Source: Terriglobia bacterium (lineage in GTDB: Bacteria > Acidobacteriota > Terriglobia > Terriglobales > Acidobacteriaceae). Taken from it: a stretch of DNA of 64,000 bases. The stretch is taken from assembly GCA_020073385.1 (NCBI GenBank), contig JAIQFH010000006.1, positions 62,001 to 126,000 of the forward strand. The letters are read 5' to 3'. The notes under the pieces were generated by a model, which did no database searches, had not been told where the DNA came from, and saw only the letters and a list, made by a program, of their open reading frames with translations. The translations under genes were made by a program, and so were the position numbers. Shown one piece after another: positions 35,063 to 43,558 of this stretch; position 1 is the stretch's first letter; the number at the start of each line of letters is the position of its first letter.

Positions 35063-36589
35063 ATGAAATTCCTGAAACTGGCGACGGTGTGCGCGTCTGC
35101 CGCGCTGGCAGCAGGATGCGGCGGAGGAGGGATGGGGCCCAACGGGGGAGGGGGCGGTGGAGACACGAACCCCATGCCGGCCTCAGTCACTATCTCTGCC
35201 GCGAAGACCGGTGCGTTCAGCGTGGCGATGTCAACATCGTTTCAGCCCGCCGATTGGGACTACCAGTTCTTCACTCTAAACCCGACCGCGACCATGACGC
35301 TCGGACAGTTGGGTCCACATCACGTGCGGCTCCAGGGAATTGTCCATGGCGTGCCTCAAGGCTCTGAGGGAACTCCCTCAACCACTTGGGACTTCTCCAC
35401 GCTGGACGCGATCACGCAGCCGGTACTCGGCGTGGGCGATCACAGTCCGGAGTTTCAGATCGCGAAAGCTCCGGCGTTCATGTATGAGAGTGACAACAGC
35501 GGCAACGCATTTACGGATCTGACCTTCGCGCAGTTTGCCGGGTACACGCAGAACCTGGTGCGGTACTACAACACGGGCGGATTCGTAGACGGAAGCACTG
35601 CTTACGTGTCACCCTCCTGGCCCAATGACAAGATCACGTGGTGGGGCGTCTATAACGAGCCGGACATCAATAACGGCCTGACGCCGCAACAATACACGGA
35701 CATGTACAACACCGCAGTTCCGGCAATGCAGGTGATCGATCCGACGATCAAGTTTGCGGCCGTAGAGTTGGCGGACTTTTATGGGCAAGAACAGGCCTGG
35801 ATTCCAACTTTCGTCAGCGGCGTGACAGCGCAAGTCGATGTGCTAGCCACGCATTTCTATTCCAGCTGCAATCAGAAGGACACGGACGCAACCGTGTTGG
35901 CCACGATTCCGGGATTCGTGACCGATGTGCAGGCGATCTCCGGACAGATGGCCGCCAATCCAGCGCTAGTCAACGTCCCGGTGTGGGTGACCGAGAATAA
36001 CGTCAACGCCGACTATTCCAACAACGGGATGAGCAACTGCAATCCTAACCAGGTTTTTGTTGATGACTTGCGAGGCTCGAGCCCGTTTTTCGCGGCGTGG
36101 CGGCCATATGCTTTTTCGCAACTGGGGAAAGCAGGGGCGCAGGCTCTCTACCACTGGGATTTTGGCGCTGACAAGCAGTACGGCGAAGTCGACTACAACA
36201 CCGGCGCGCTGCAACTAAGCTACTGGGTCGACTACTGGCTTGGGCAAGCATTTCCCCCATCGGCGGGATCACAGGTCCTCCAGTTCACGGCGTCTGACAA
36301 TGCGGAATTGGAAACCTTACCGGTAGTGAACAGTGACGGCAGCGTGGTGGTGATGGTCGCAAACCATGCGGTAAACACTCCAGCGACCGACAACAACGGA
36401 CCCGGCGTTCCATTCAGTGTGACAGTCGATGTGTCAGCCCTCGGCAGCTTTTCCAGCGCAGGTCTGTTGGTGATGGACAAAGACACCAGCGAGGCGAATG
36501 GCCCCGCGGAAACGACGGTGACACCGGCGGCGAAGATGACGATAGACCTGAACGGGTATTCGGTCGGCATTCTGACCTTGAAGCCCTGA
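35063..36589 (+). CDS. Lipoprotein with GH-A clan glycosidase-like barrel (GH39-like)
   Basis: This is a 508-residue lipoprotein starting at MKFLKLATVCASAALAAGC, with a lipobox cysteine at C19 and a Gly-rich linker after it. The body resembles a GH-A TIM barrel. The general acid/base would be the Glu in WWGVYNEPDINN and the nucleophile the Glu in VPVWVTENNVNAD, about 170 residues apart. A C-terminal beta-domain follows (SVVVMVANHAV onwards). This matches GH39-like xylosidase or iduronidase relatives most closely, but the substrate is uncertain. The location is probably the outer or inner membrane surface. It is followed by the RND operon 48 bp downstream and could be read through into it. Confidence 0.8.
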   Translation: MKFLKLATVCASAALAAGCGGGGMGPNGGGGGGDTNPMPASVTISAAKTGAFSVAMSTSFQPADWDYQFFTLNPTATMTLGQLGPHHVRLQGIVHGVPQGSEGTPSTTWDFSTLDAITQPVLGVGDHSPEFQIAKAPAFMYESDNSGNAFTDLTFAQFAGYTQNLVRYYNTGGFVDGSTAYVSPSWPNDKITWWGVYNEPDINNGLTPQQYTDMYNTAVPAMQVIDPTIKFAAVELADFYGQEQAWIPTFVSGVTAQVDVLATHFYSSCNQKDTDATVLATIPGFVTDVQAISGQMAANPALVNVPVWVTENNVNADYSNNGMSNCNPNQVFVDDLRGSSPFFAAWRPYAFSQLGKAGAQALYHWDFGADKQYGEVDYNTGALQLSYWVDYWLGQAFPPSAGSQVLQFTASDNAELETLPVVNSDGSVVVMVANHAVNTPATDNNGPGVPFSVTVDVSALGSFSSAGLLVMDKDTSEANGPAETTVTPAAKMTIDLNGYSVGILTLKP

Positions 36590-36637
36590 GGGAGATTAGG
36601 CTCGCATATCGCGAGAGATGCAGAAACGGTATCAGCT

Positions 36638-37738
36638 ATGGAGAACAAGATTCAGCAAATCGTGATGAACAGTCTGCTTTGCCTTGCTTTAGCAGCGACG
36701 GTGGCGTGCTCCGGGAAGCAATCGCAGAATCCGCAGGCGGCCGGGATGCAAGCCATGCCTGTGAAAGTCATGGAAGCCAAAGCTATGCCCGTCAACGACG
36801 CCTCCGAATATGTGGCGACACTGAAGTCGCGCGATTCGGCGGTGATTATGCCCCAGGTCGACGGGCAGATTACGCAAATCTTCGTCCACTCGGGCGAGAA
36901 CGTTTCGGCCGGGACTGCATTGATGGAAATCGATCCGCTCAAACAGCAGGCGACAGTTAAGAGCCTGGAGAGCGCCCGGACGGCCCAGCAGGCGACTCTC
37001 AGTTGGACCAAGCAACAGTACGAGCGGGCCCAAGGACTGGCGGCAGCCGGTGTCGTGAGCAAGCAGGATCTGGATCAGGCCAAAGCCGCGATGGACGCCG
37101 CCCACGCCCAGATGGATGCGCTCGATGCGCAAGTCCGCGAGCAGGAAGTCCAGCTTCATTACTACAAGGTGGTGGCTCCGCGAGGCGGGATCGTCGGAGA
37201 CATTCCGGTGCGGGTCGGCGATCGGGTTACGAGTCAGACGCAGTTGACCACGGTCGATCAACCGGGAAGCCTTGAAGCCTACGTGTACGTCCCCGTCGAG
37301 CGGTCGGCGCAACTGAAGATGAACCTCCCGGCGCAGATTCTGGACAGCACCGGCAAGGTCTTGTCCGATACGAGGGTGAGCTTCATCTCTCCGCAGGTGG
37401 ACAGCACAACCCAGACGGTTCTGGTCAAGGCGCGCATTGCTAATGCCAATGACGCTCTTCGGCAATCGCAGTTCATTCGCGCACGGCTGGTGTGGGGCAC
37501 GCGCCAGAGTCCCGAAGTCCCCATCCTGGCGGTCACGCGGTTGGCGGGACAGTATTTTGCGTTCGTTGCCGAGCCTCAGAACGGCGGGGGATTCGTGGCG
37601 AAGCAGAAGCCGCTCACGATCGGTGAGACCGTCGGCAATAACTACGAGGTGCGCGACGGCATCAAGCCCGGAGACAAGATAATTGTCTCGGGCACGCAGT
37701 TTCTGTTGGATGGCGCGCCGGTGATTCCGATGAGCTAA
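36638..37738 (+). CDS. RND efflux periplasmic adaptor (membrane fusion lipoprotein)
   Basis: The protein has 366 residues. Its N-terminal signal ends in ALAATVACSGK, a lipobox with Cys at about residue 24. The lipoyl/barrel-sandwich half-motifs are VDGQITQIFVHSGENVSAGTALMEIDPL and VVAPRGGIVGDIPVRVGDRV, separated by an alpha-helical hairpin rich in Gln, Ala and Lys. The beta-barrel and membrane-proximal domains follow (LEAYVYVPVERSAQL; VRDGIKPGDKIIVSGTQFL). It bridges the inner-membrane RND pump encoded next to an outer-membrane channel. No TolC-type gene or local regulator is present. Confidence 0.95.
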   Translation: MENKIQQIVMNSLLCLALAATVACSGKQSQNPQAAGMQAMPVKVMEAKAMPVNDASEYVATLKSRDSAVIMPQVDGQITQIFVHSGENVSAGTALMEIDPLKQQATVKSLESARTAQQATLSWTKQQYERAQGLAAAGVVSKQDLDQAKAAMDAAHAQMDALDAQVREQEVQLHYYKVVAPRGGIVGDIPVRVGDRVTSQTQLTTVDQPGSLEAYVYVPVERSAQLKMNLPAQILDSTGKVLSDTRVSFISPQVDSTTQTVLVKARIANANDALRQSQFIRARLVWGTRQSPEVPILAVTRLAGQYFAFVAEPQNGGGFVAKQKPLTIGETVGNNYEVRDGIKPGDKIIVSGTQFLLDGAPVIPMS

Positions 37739-37806
37739 GTCGACGCATTGAGCTGTTCGAGTCAGTCCGCAGTTCGGTAAGGAACATAGTCTAAGGACCC
37801 GTTCTC

Positions 37807-40800
37807 ATGTTCGTTGATTTCTTCATACACCGTCCCGTATTTGCGACGGTCTGTGCCCTGCTGATCATTTTGGCGGGAGCTGCTGTTATCCCTTCGTTAC
37901 CGATAGCCCAGTTCCCGAACCTGGCCCCGCCACAAGTTGGCGTTTCCAGCTTCTACATCGGCGCGAGTGCCCAGACCGTGGAAAGCGCGGTGACAATCCC
38001 GCTCGAGCAGCAGATCAATGGCGCCGAGGGGATGAGGTACATCAGCTCCACCAGCGGTAATGATGGGTCAAGCGGCATTCTGGTTACTTTTGACGTCTCG
38101 CGCGATCCCGACTTGGCGACGGTCGACATCCAGAACCGGGTCAATACGGCGCTCGGACGCTTGCCGGGAGCTGTGAAGTCCGTTGGCATCACGACACAAA
38201 AGAGCTCAGAAAATTTCGTGTTCGGCGCGGCAGTCATCTCCGACAACAACCAGTACAACACGCTATTCATGAGCAACTACCTCGACGTGTATGTGCGAGA
38301 CGCGCTGAAACGCATACCGGGCGTCGCCGACGTATTGATTTTCGGCGAGCGCAAGTACTCGATGCGCCTTTGGCTTGATCCGGTGCGGATGGCCGGACGC
38401 GGGCTGACTGCTCCTGACGTCGTGAATGCGCTCTCGGAACAGAACGTTGAGGTCGCGGCGGGACAGGTCGGACAGGAGCCGGCTATCCCTGGACAGCAGT
38501 ACCAGGTCAGCGTGCGCGCCGTCGGCCGCCTTAGCGAGCCCGCACAATTCGAGAACATCATTCTCAAGACCAATAACGACGGCACGCTGGTCCGCCTAAA
38601 AGACGTTGGACACGCCGAACTCGGAGCGGAGAACTACGGGTCGGATTTGAAGTTCAACGGACAGGATGCGGTTGGAATTGGCGTCTTGCAGCTCTCAACG
38701 GCCAATGCGTTGGAGGTAGATCGACGGGCAATCGCCGAACTCGAACGCTTGTCGAAAACCTTTCCGCCCGGAATGCACTACAAGCTCGCCTTCGACACTA
38801 CCGACGCTGTGGGCGAATCGATTCGCGACGTGCTGAGCACACTGGGAACAGCGATTGTGCTGGTCATTCTCGTGATCTTCATCTTCCTGGAAGACTGGCG
38901 CAGCACCTTCATTCCGGCAGTGACCATCCCGGTGTCACTCATCGGAACCTTCGCATTCGTCAAGCTGCTCGGGTTCTCGATTAACACGCTGACATTGTTC
39001 GGAATTACGCTGGCAACCGGGCTGGTGGTGGACGATGCGATTGTGGTGATTGAGAACATTGAGCGGCATATCACAGAAGGGCAGCGTGATCCACGCAAAG
39101 CCGCATCGGAAGCCATGGGTGAGGTCACAGGGGCGGTGATCGCGACTTCACTGGTGCTGGTCGCAGTCTTTGTCCCGGTAGCGTTCTTCCCGGGGACCAC
39201 CGGCATTTTGTTCCGGCAGTTCGCATTGACGATTGCCTTCTCGATCACGATTTCAGCATTTAACGCGCTGACATTATCTCCAGCATTGTCGGCACTCCTT
39301 CTAGGTCGCGAGCACGGCGGCAAGATTTGGCTTTTCCGCGAAGTCGACAAAATCGTGGCCGCGACGACGAATGGCTACCGGCGCTCGCTGCGATTCATCC
39401 TGAATTACAAATTGCCCGCAGCTGTGCTTTTCTTTGTGGGGCTGGGGCTTACGTATCTCGTGTTTACTCGCGTGCCAACCGGATTCGTGCCCGACGAGGA
39501 CCAGGGATTTCTCATCGTTGTGATGCAGGCTCCGTCGGGGGCCTCGCTCGAATACACGAAGTCCATCGGTGAGCAGGTCACGCAGGTCATGACCAGGCAG
39601 CCGGAAGTTGAGAACGTTTTTTTCGTAGCCGGGTTCAGCTTCTCGGGAGCGGCTGCAAACCAGGGGCTCATGTTTGTTTCCTTGAAGCCCTATTCACAAA
39701 GAAAGGGTGCGGAACATACCGCCCCCGCTGTGCTGAATCGGGTCCGGCCGCAATTGTTCGCGGTTTCCGGGGCGATCGTGTTTCCGACGCTGCCGCCTGC
39801 GATTCAAGGACAGGGGGCGTTCGGCGGATTCCAGTTCGTCGTGCAGGATCAGGCAGCGCACCGGCTGGATGAATTGGCCGCAGCTACGCAGGGCCTGATC
39901 AGGGAGGCGTCGCAACGAAAAGATGTGGTCAGACTGTACACGCCATTCACGGCGAATGATCCGCAGTTTATGGTGACGATCGACCGCGAGAAGGCGAAGA
40001 GCCTGCATGTGCCGCTCTCGCAGATAACCGACACGCTCGGCGTATACATGGGCTCGGCATACGTGAACGATTTCGATTTTAACAACCGCTCGTATCGAGT
40101 CTATGTGCAGGCAGACAAGCAGTTTCGCGCAACTGCCAAGGACATGAAGCAGTTCTATGTGCGCTCTGATAGCGGGGCCATGGTGCCACTCGACAACCTG
40201 CTCACCATTACGCAGACAACGACCCCGCAGGTGATCAGCCATTACAACCTGTTCCGGTCGGCAGAAATCGACGGCTCGGCGGCGCGGGGATTCAGTTCCG
40301 GACAAGCCATCGCTGCGATGGAGGAATTGGCTAAGAGACTGCCGCAGGGATTCTCCTATAGCTGGACCGGCTTGTCGCTCGAAGAGTTGCAGGCCGGCGG
40401 TACGTCGCTGATTTTGTTTGCACTGGGAACTCTCGTCATCTATCTGACACTTTCGGCGCAGTATGAGAGCTTCGTCCTGCCGTTCATTGTGCTGCTGGCG
40501 GTTCCAATGGCTCTGCTGGGCGCCCTGGGTGCGCAATGGATTCGCGGACTGCAAAACGACGTCTTCTGCCAGGTAGGGCTGGTCATGCTGGTGGGACTCT
40601 CCAGCAAGAACGCAATTCTGATCGTGGAGTTCGCGGAGCAGCTACGCGAGCGCGGATTGCCGCTCGTCGAAGCGACGGTACAGGCGGCGACGATCCGTTT
40701 GCGGCCCATCCTGATGACATCCTTGGCCTTCATTCTCGGCGTTGTACCGCTCGTCGTGGCGACAGGCGCTGGAGAGAATGGTCGGCATTCGGTCGGAACC

Positions 40801-40914
40801 ACGGTCTTCGGTGGGATGATCATGTCGACCGTGTTGAATCTGTTCTTCATTCCTGTGCTGTATCTGATTATCGAGGGCTGGAGGGAACACGGGAAGGCGC
40901 CCGAACACAGGTAG
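37807..40914 (+). CDS. RND multidrug efflux permease (AcrB/HAE1 type)
   Basis: The protein has 1035 residues, the length expected for HAE1 pumps. The N-terminus FVDFFIHRPVFATVCALLIILAGAAVIPSLP is canonical. Proton-relay residues are present: the aspartate pair in TGLVVDDAIVVIENIERH and the lysine in GLSSKNAILIVEFAEQLRERG. Porter-domain motifs such as MSRVPGVADVLIFG-like RIPGVADVLIFGERKYSMRLWLDP are visible. It exports amphiphilic compounds using the proton gradient. It lies 68 bp after the adaptor gene, forming a two-gene operon. The outer-membrane factor must be encoded elsewhere. Confidence 0.95.
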   Translation: MFVDFFIHRPVFATVCALLIILAGAAVIPSLPIAQFPNLAPPQVGVSSFYIGASAQTVESAVTIPLEQQINGAEGMRYISSTSGNDGSSGILVTFDVSRDPDLATVDIQNRVNTALGRLPGAVKSVGITTQKSSENFVFGAAVISDNNQYNTLFMSNYLDVYVRDALKRIPGVADVLIFGERKYSMRLWLDPVRMAGRGLTAPDVVNALSEQNVEVAAGQVGQEPAIPGQQYQVSVRAVGRLSEPAQFENIILKTNNDGTLVRLKDVGHAELGAENYGSDLKFNGQDAVGIGVLQLSTANALEVDRRAIAELERLSKTFPPGMHYKLAFDTTDAVGESIRDVLSTLGTAIVLVILVIFIFLEDWRSTFIPAVTIPVSLIGTFAFVKLLGFSINTLTLFGITLATGLVVDDAIVVIENIERHITEGQRDPRKAASEAMGEVTGAVIATSLVLVAVFVPVAFFPGTTGILFRQFALTIAFSITISAFNALTLSPALSALLLGREHGGKIWLFREVDKIVAATTNGYRRSLRFILNYKLPAAVLFFVGLGLTYLVFTRVPTGFVPDEDQGFLIVVMQAPSGASLEYTKSIGEQVTQVMTRQPEVENVFFVAGFSFSGAAANQGLMFVSLKPYSQRKGAEHTAPAVLNRVRPQLFAVSGAIVFPTLPPAIQGQGAFGGFQFVVQDQAAHRLDELAAATQGLIREASQRKDVVRLYTPFTANDPQFMVTIDREKAKSLHVPLSQITDTLGVYMGSAYVNDFDFNNRSYRVYVQADKQFRATAKDMKQFYVRSDSGAMVPLDNLLTITQTTTPQVISHYNLFRSAEIDGSAARGFSSGQAIAAMEELAKRLPQGFSYSWTGLSLEELQAGGTSLILFALGTLVIYLTLSAQYESFVLPFIVLLAVPMALLGALGAQWIRGLQNDVFCQVGLVMLVGLSSKNAILIVEFAEQLRERGLPLVEATVQAATIRLRPILMTSLAFILGVVPLVVATGAGENGRHSVGTTVFGGMIMSTVLNLFFIPVLYLIIEGWREHGKAPEHR

Positions 40915-40921
40915 TCGTTAG

Positions 40922-41464
40922 CTATCCGGCGCTTTCGGTTTGATCTTTCTCATTTCCTTGCCGGGCGACCGGAACCGTATAGTCCGAAGGTTTCTTCTTG
41001 CCATCCAAAGATGCTGCCAGAGCCCGTTTCTTCTTGCGGGCTTCGCGCCGGCGCATCTTGGCCATCCATTCTCGCGAGTACATGGTGCCGCGGCATTTTG
41101 GCGACCCGCAGTAGCATGGGGCGGGATCTGCATCATCGTAGAGGTTGTAATCCCAAACCAACTCTTCGCCGGGGCCGATGTCACGGAGCGCAAAAATCCA
41201 TACTCGTCCCTTGATCTCGTCCACTTCGCAATTGGGATCGCAGGAATGGTTCAGGTACGCGCCAAGGCCTTCTCCATCGATGACGGTCTTGCCGTCTTCG
41301 AGGCCATAAAGGTAGGTACGCGGCGCGCCATCGTAGCGGCGGTCGGCTTCTTCGGGAGTAATCCGCTCACCGTCATACTCGACGACGCGAGTTCCCTTCC
41401 TGATCGCAGTGGTCGTGTAGACGCCGACAGCGTGAATGGGTGATGGGCGAACAACTAGAGGCAT
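40922..41464 (-). CDS. SET-domain protein with post-SET zinc motif
   Basis: The protein has 180 residues. SET elements run in order: GVYTTTAIRKGTRVVEYDGE, the cofactor and active-site motif YLNHSCDPNCE (NHSC at 72-75), the GEELVWDYN core (99-107), and a post-SET CYCGSPKCRG (C117, C119, C124). With C75 the post-SET cysteines would bind zinc and complete the lysine channel, as in eukaryotic SET lysine methyltransferases. A highly basic tail (MRRREARKKKRALAAS) follows and could contact nucleic acid. Bacterial SET proteins are thought to derive from eukaryotes. The target is unknown. Its stop lies eight bases from that of the convergent RND gene. Confidence 0.9.
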   Translation of the reverse strand: MPLVVRPSPIHAVGVYTTTAIRKGTRVVEYDGERITPEEADRRYDGAPRTYLYGLEDGKTVIDGEGLGAYLNHSCDPNCEVDEIKGRVWIFALRDIGPGEELVWDYNLYDDADPAPCYCGSPKCRGTMYSREWMAKMRRREARKKKRALAASLDGKKKPSDYTVPVARQGNEKDQTESAG

Positions 41465-41539
41465 GCACTAATTTCGCACGGCGCGGGGGTTTTGGGGAGT
41501 GGAAAAAATCGAAAAGATTGGGCTGATGGAGAGCAGAGC

Positions 41540-41580
41540 AGATTCCTCCTGGTTCGCTACGCTCGCGCGTCGGAATGACA
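41540..41580. repeat. GATTCCTC...GGAATGACA dispersed-type repeat
   Basis: AGATTCCTCCTGGTTCGCTACGC-type sequence ending in CGTCGGAATGACA has ATTCC/GGAAT ends and a CGCTACGCTCGCGCG core. It looks like an intergenic hairpin repeat of the kind common in Acidobacteriota. Only this full copy was noticed in the window. Confidence 0.4.
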
Positions 41581-41669
41581 AGAATTTGGGTTAGGAACGG
41601 CCCCGAAGACGGGGATCACGCCTTGGATCACGCCCTGGGGTCTGAGGTCCGACGCCTGACGCCCGGTTT

Positions 41670-42308
41670 CTACGGATCGTACACGGAACTGCCGAAGCCC
41701 TCTTTACGAGCGGCTTCCTGCATCTCTTCCAGCGCCTTCTGCTGTTCCTCGAGCTGCGCCTTCATGGTATCGACTTCCTGTTGTTTCTGCTGCTGGCGTT
41801 CATTCCACTGAGCGCAGTTCGCGATGCAATTTCCGCCGGCGTAATGGATGGAGTCGCTGAGGCTCTTCATGTCCTGCTGCAGTTGAGCAACGGCGTTCTT
41901 CTGGGCCAGGATCTGGGACTTCCAGTTCTCTGCCTTTGCCTGATGGTCTCCGGTGTCAGACTGAGGCTCTGCCGGGGCGGGACTGGCCGCATGCGTCGAA
42001 ACCGGAGTCACACTGGCGCGCTCGGGCGCATCGTCATTCGTGACGAGATGCGCCGTCTTGGCCGGCGGCGCTGGAGTAGCACCCGAGGCCTGCGCATCAT
42101 GAGTCACGGCCTCTTTCGCTTTCAGTTGAGCTTCTCTCTGCTGCTTCTTCAATTTCACCTGGCGCGCGATTTCGCCGAGGGAGAGCGTAGGAGCAGGGGG
42201 CGGTGGGTCCTGGGCAGCGGATGGCTGATCCTGCGCAGGCTGGTCCTGGGCATAGGACATCGAGCACAGAAAAACGCCCGCCGCTAATCCGACGAAAAAT
42301 CTTCGCAT
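41670..42308 (-). CDS. Secreted protein with C-terminal coiled coil
   Basis: The 212-residue protein is read from MRRFFVGLAAGVFLCSMSYAQ, a clear signal peptide. A Gln/Pro/Ala-rich stretch is followed by LSLGEIARQVKLKKQQREAQLK. This short helical motif is one I associate with acidobacterial exported proteins. After a low-complexity region comes a coiled coil (QILAQKNAVAQLQQDMKSLSDSI ... QQKQQEVDTMKAQLEEQQKAL). Two cysteines in GGNCIANCAQW, in the turn between its helices, could form a disulfide. The architecture suggests a periplasmic helical hairpin. The function is unknown and there is no operon partner. Confidence 0.7.
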   Translation of the reverse strand: MRRFFVGLAAGVFLCSMSYAQDQPAQDQPSAAQDPPPPAPTLSLGEIARQVKLKKQQREAQLKAKEAVTHDAQASGATPAPPAKTAHLVTNDDAPERASVTPVSTHAASPAPAEPQSDTGDHQAKAENWKSQILAQKNAVAQLQQDMKSLSDSIHYAGGNCIANCAQWNERQQQKQQEVDTMKAQLEEQQKALEEMQEAARKEGFGSSVYDP

Positions 42309-42412
42309 CGAAAAAGGCCTCCCAGATCCGTCTGGGGACACGGAGTACTCAGCAGATCGTATCGAAGAGCCTGCGACGATTCGAGTTACCTTCGTACTCG
42401 CGCAGAACTCCG

Positions 42413-43456
42413 CTAAGCCTTTGTGAAGTCTCGGATTAGTCCGTCCAGCTTCAGCAACAGAGCCTGATTCCCCTGTCGTGGATAGCTGGCCAGGGATTCG
42501 CGATAGTGGGGCAAGTTAAATAGGAACGACTCCACCCGCTCCTTGTTCAAATCCTCCCAGTAGGCGCCGTATCCGGATTTCTCGAGCCAGTAAGCGTTGA
42601 ATGTCTGCTCGAACTGATGGCTCACTGGAACCGCCAGATAGGGCTTGCCCAGATGCAGGGCTTCGGTCACGAGTGAGAAACCGGAGTTTGCGATGACAGC
42701 GCGAGCGCTGGTGAGATCAGAGAAGAAGCCGTCGAGCGAAGGCTTCTTGAAGATGATGTTTCCATCGCTGCCCTCGCGCCCGAACCCATAGGCGACAAAA
42801 CGGCAGCGAATCGATCCCAGCAACTTCGCCAAGGCCGGCGCGGGCGAGGTCACGTAGAGCAGAACGTGGTCGCCCTCGCTAGGGATCGCGTCGAGAATTT
42901 GCTGCCGCAATAAAGGCGGGAAGAGGAACGTGTTGCGCTTACGAATGGGAGCTTTGAAGAAAGAGATCACCATGTAGGCGTTGGCGTGCGGCGTCATCAG
43001 CTTGGTCACGATTTTTGCCGCGGCCGCATCGCGCCGGTACTGCTTCGGATACGAGACCACGGCATTCGTGAGGCAATGCTGGTTGTCGATGGAGACTACC
43101 GGTAGGCCTCGCTTATGACCGACGTGGCAGGTGAGAGGCTCGAAATCAGTGATGACGAGATCGATCCTCTCGTCCTCCACCAGAGCGTTGAGCAGCGAAA
43201 GACTCTTCGCCGCGTGCGACACCGTCATCAGATTCTTCGCAATCGTGCGCTTGTAGCGGACGCGATTGTTGACGTAGGCGAAACGGAAGCCGTAGATTTC
43301 GGTAACATTGAAACTGTCTCTCAGGTTCTGCATACCTCGATCAAACGAAGCGACGTGAACATTGTGGCCCTGGCTGACCAGATGGGTGAGGACTTCTTTG
43401 GCGCGGGTAGAGTGGCCGGCGCCTTCTCCGTTGACTCCATAGAGGATGTTGGCCAT
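42413..43456 (-). CDS. Glycosyltransferase, MJ1255/VC2487-like GT-B family
   Basis: The 347-residue protein is read from MANILYGVNGEGAGHSTRAKEVL; the 29 codons before it come from repeat DNA. GVNGEGAGHSTR is the N-terminal glycine-rich loop of GT-B enzymes related to MurG and UDP-glucuronosyltransferase-like proteins. The donor-binding half contains ARAVIANSGFSLVTEALHLGKPYLAVPVSHQFEQ, close to the GT28/GT1 sugar-nucleotide motif. It probably transfers a sugar in glycolipid or exopolysaccharide formation. It stands alone, so the acceptor cannot be deduced. No Shine-Dalgarno is apparent before the chosen ATG. Confidence 0.85.
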   Translation of the reverse strand: MANILYGVNGEGAGHSTRAKEVLTHLVSQGHNVHVASFDRGMQNLRDSFNVTEIYGFRFAYVNNRVRYKRTIAKNLMTVSHAAKSLSLLNALVEDERIDLVITDFEPLTCHVGHKRGLPVVSIDNQHCLTNAVVSYPKQYRRDAAAAKIVTKLMTPHANAYMVISFFKAPIRKRNTFLFPPLLRQQILDAIPSEGDHVLLYVTSPAPALAKLLGSIRCRFVAYGFGREGSDGNIIFKKPSLDGFFSDLTSARAVIANSGFSLVTEALHLGKPYLAVPVSHQFEQTFNAYWLEKSGYGAYWEDLNKERVESFLFNLPHYRESLASYPRQGNQALLLKLDGLIRDFTKA

Positions 43457-43517
43457 CGAGAGGGGAGTATAGCGCGCTGGCCGGAACTGTGCCCCTTGCG
43501 GCTCGCTGCGCTTCGCT

Positions 43518-43539
43518 GGACGGCCGAAGGCGGCCGTCC
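43518..43539. repeat. GGAC/GTCC hairpin family copy E
   Basis: GGACGGCCG-AAGG-CGGCCGTCC is a perfect nine-pair stem preceded by CTCGCTGCGCTTCGCT. Compared with copies A and B, the A:T pair at stem position seven is C:G, so the stem is kept by a paired change. Confidence 0.8.
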
Positions 43540-43558
43540 CCACACGACTCGCGGTGGC

